Positions 23,900 through 24,031 of a stretch of 24,031 nt of DNA are shown here, piece after piece. Each line of letters opens with the position of its first letter. Within the stretch, counting starts at the first letter, position 1. The position numbers and the translations under genes are program-made. The notes beneath the pieces are model-generated. The model searched no databases and had not been told where the DNA came from. It was given only the letters and a program-made list of their open reading frames with translations. The DNA is taken from assembly GCA_910584685.1 (NCBI GenBank), contig CAJUAO010000032.1, forward strand, positions 1 to 24,031, read 5' to 3'. This stretch comes from an uncultured Lachnospiraceae bacterium (GTDB lineage: Bacteria; Bacillota; Clostridia; Lachnospirales; Lachnospiraceae).

Positions 23900-24031
23900 A
23901 AATAGTTTAAACCAGTATGAGTGTTGTGGTGGGGATAAGAGGTAAAGCTATGTAAAATATGTTTTTCCTCACATGAAATCCGGGTATGTCCCATTAAAAG
24001 GCTCTAGGAGGCGGAATGGGGAGAGCTTAAG
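23900..24031. other. Right edge, no feature found
   Basis: I see no gene in these 132 bases. AGGAGG near 24007 precedes an ATG at 24017 that opens only four codons before TAA. The next gene probably starts outside the window. Confidence 0.5.

Overview
The window looks like a chromosomal segment of a low-GC, Gram-positive anaerobe of the Clostridia, most likely Lachnospiraceae-like. The evidence is strong AGGAGG-type ribosome binding sites, frequent AGA/AGG and ATA codons, SpoVG, a DnaD/DnaI-type primosome, the glgC-glgD pair typical of Firmicutes, phosphoketolase, and the Firmicutes gene order DUF951-rpsF-ssb-rpsR-gdpP-rplI-dnaB. In Bacillus this cluster lies close to the chromosome origin, so the window may be origin-proximal (inference). 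I see no prophage, insertion sequence, CRISPR array or other island. The content is core housekeeping, and the interesting signals are mostly in intergenic DNA and in small departures within known families.

Layout. 1-700: 3' end of a 23S rRNA gene, tRNA-Asn and tRNA-Cys, then a terminator; no 5S gene follows the 23S. 813-1652: folD (one-carbon metabolism). 1917-2594: an isolated CheX-type phosphatase with a structured leader, then a DUF951 gene. 2814-3994: rpsF-ssb-rpsR with its own promoter and a strong terminator. 3995-4342: a gene-free stretch with a candidate structured RNA. 4343-8251: gdpP (c-di-AMP phosphodiesterase), rplI and dnaB. 8512-12679: an hflK/hflC-like SPFH pair followed by a class A penicillin-binding protein. 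12698-12748: a bidirectional terminator. 13078-15505, minus strand: glgC-glgD-spoVG operon (glycogen synthesis plus the RNA-binding regulator SpoVG). 15699-17084: murC, divergent from glgC. 17088-17203: a cluster of DnaA-box-like 9-mers. 17330-20655: dnaD, dnaI and a long-form PRPP synthetase. 20903-23311: xfp phosphoketolase. 23507-23899: a bacteriohemerythrin.

Themes. Replication (ssb, dnaB, dnaD, dnaI), ribosomal proteins (S6, S18, L9), cell wall synthesis (murC, PBP1A), carbon storage and central carbon flux (glgCD, xfp, prs) and second-messenger control (gdpP) sit together. Except for glgC-glgD-spoVG, everything is on the plus strand. Several starts were moved downstream of the longest open frame because a good Shine-Dalgarno sequence, or a promoter, shows where translation begins.

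The best leads are the DnaA-box cluster ahead of dnaD-dnaI, the structured RNA candidate ahead of gdpP, and the hemerythrin that has Gln where an iron-ligand His is expected. I found no clear evidence of a wholly new multi-gene system.
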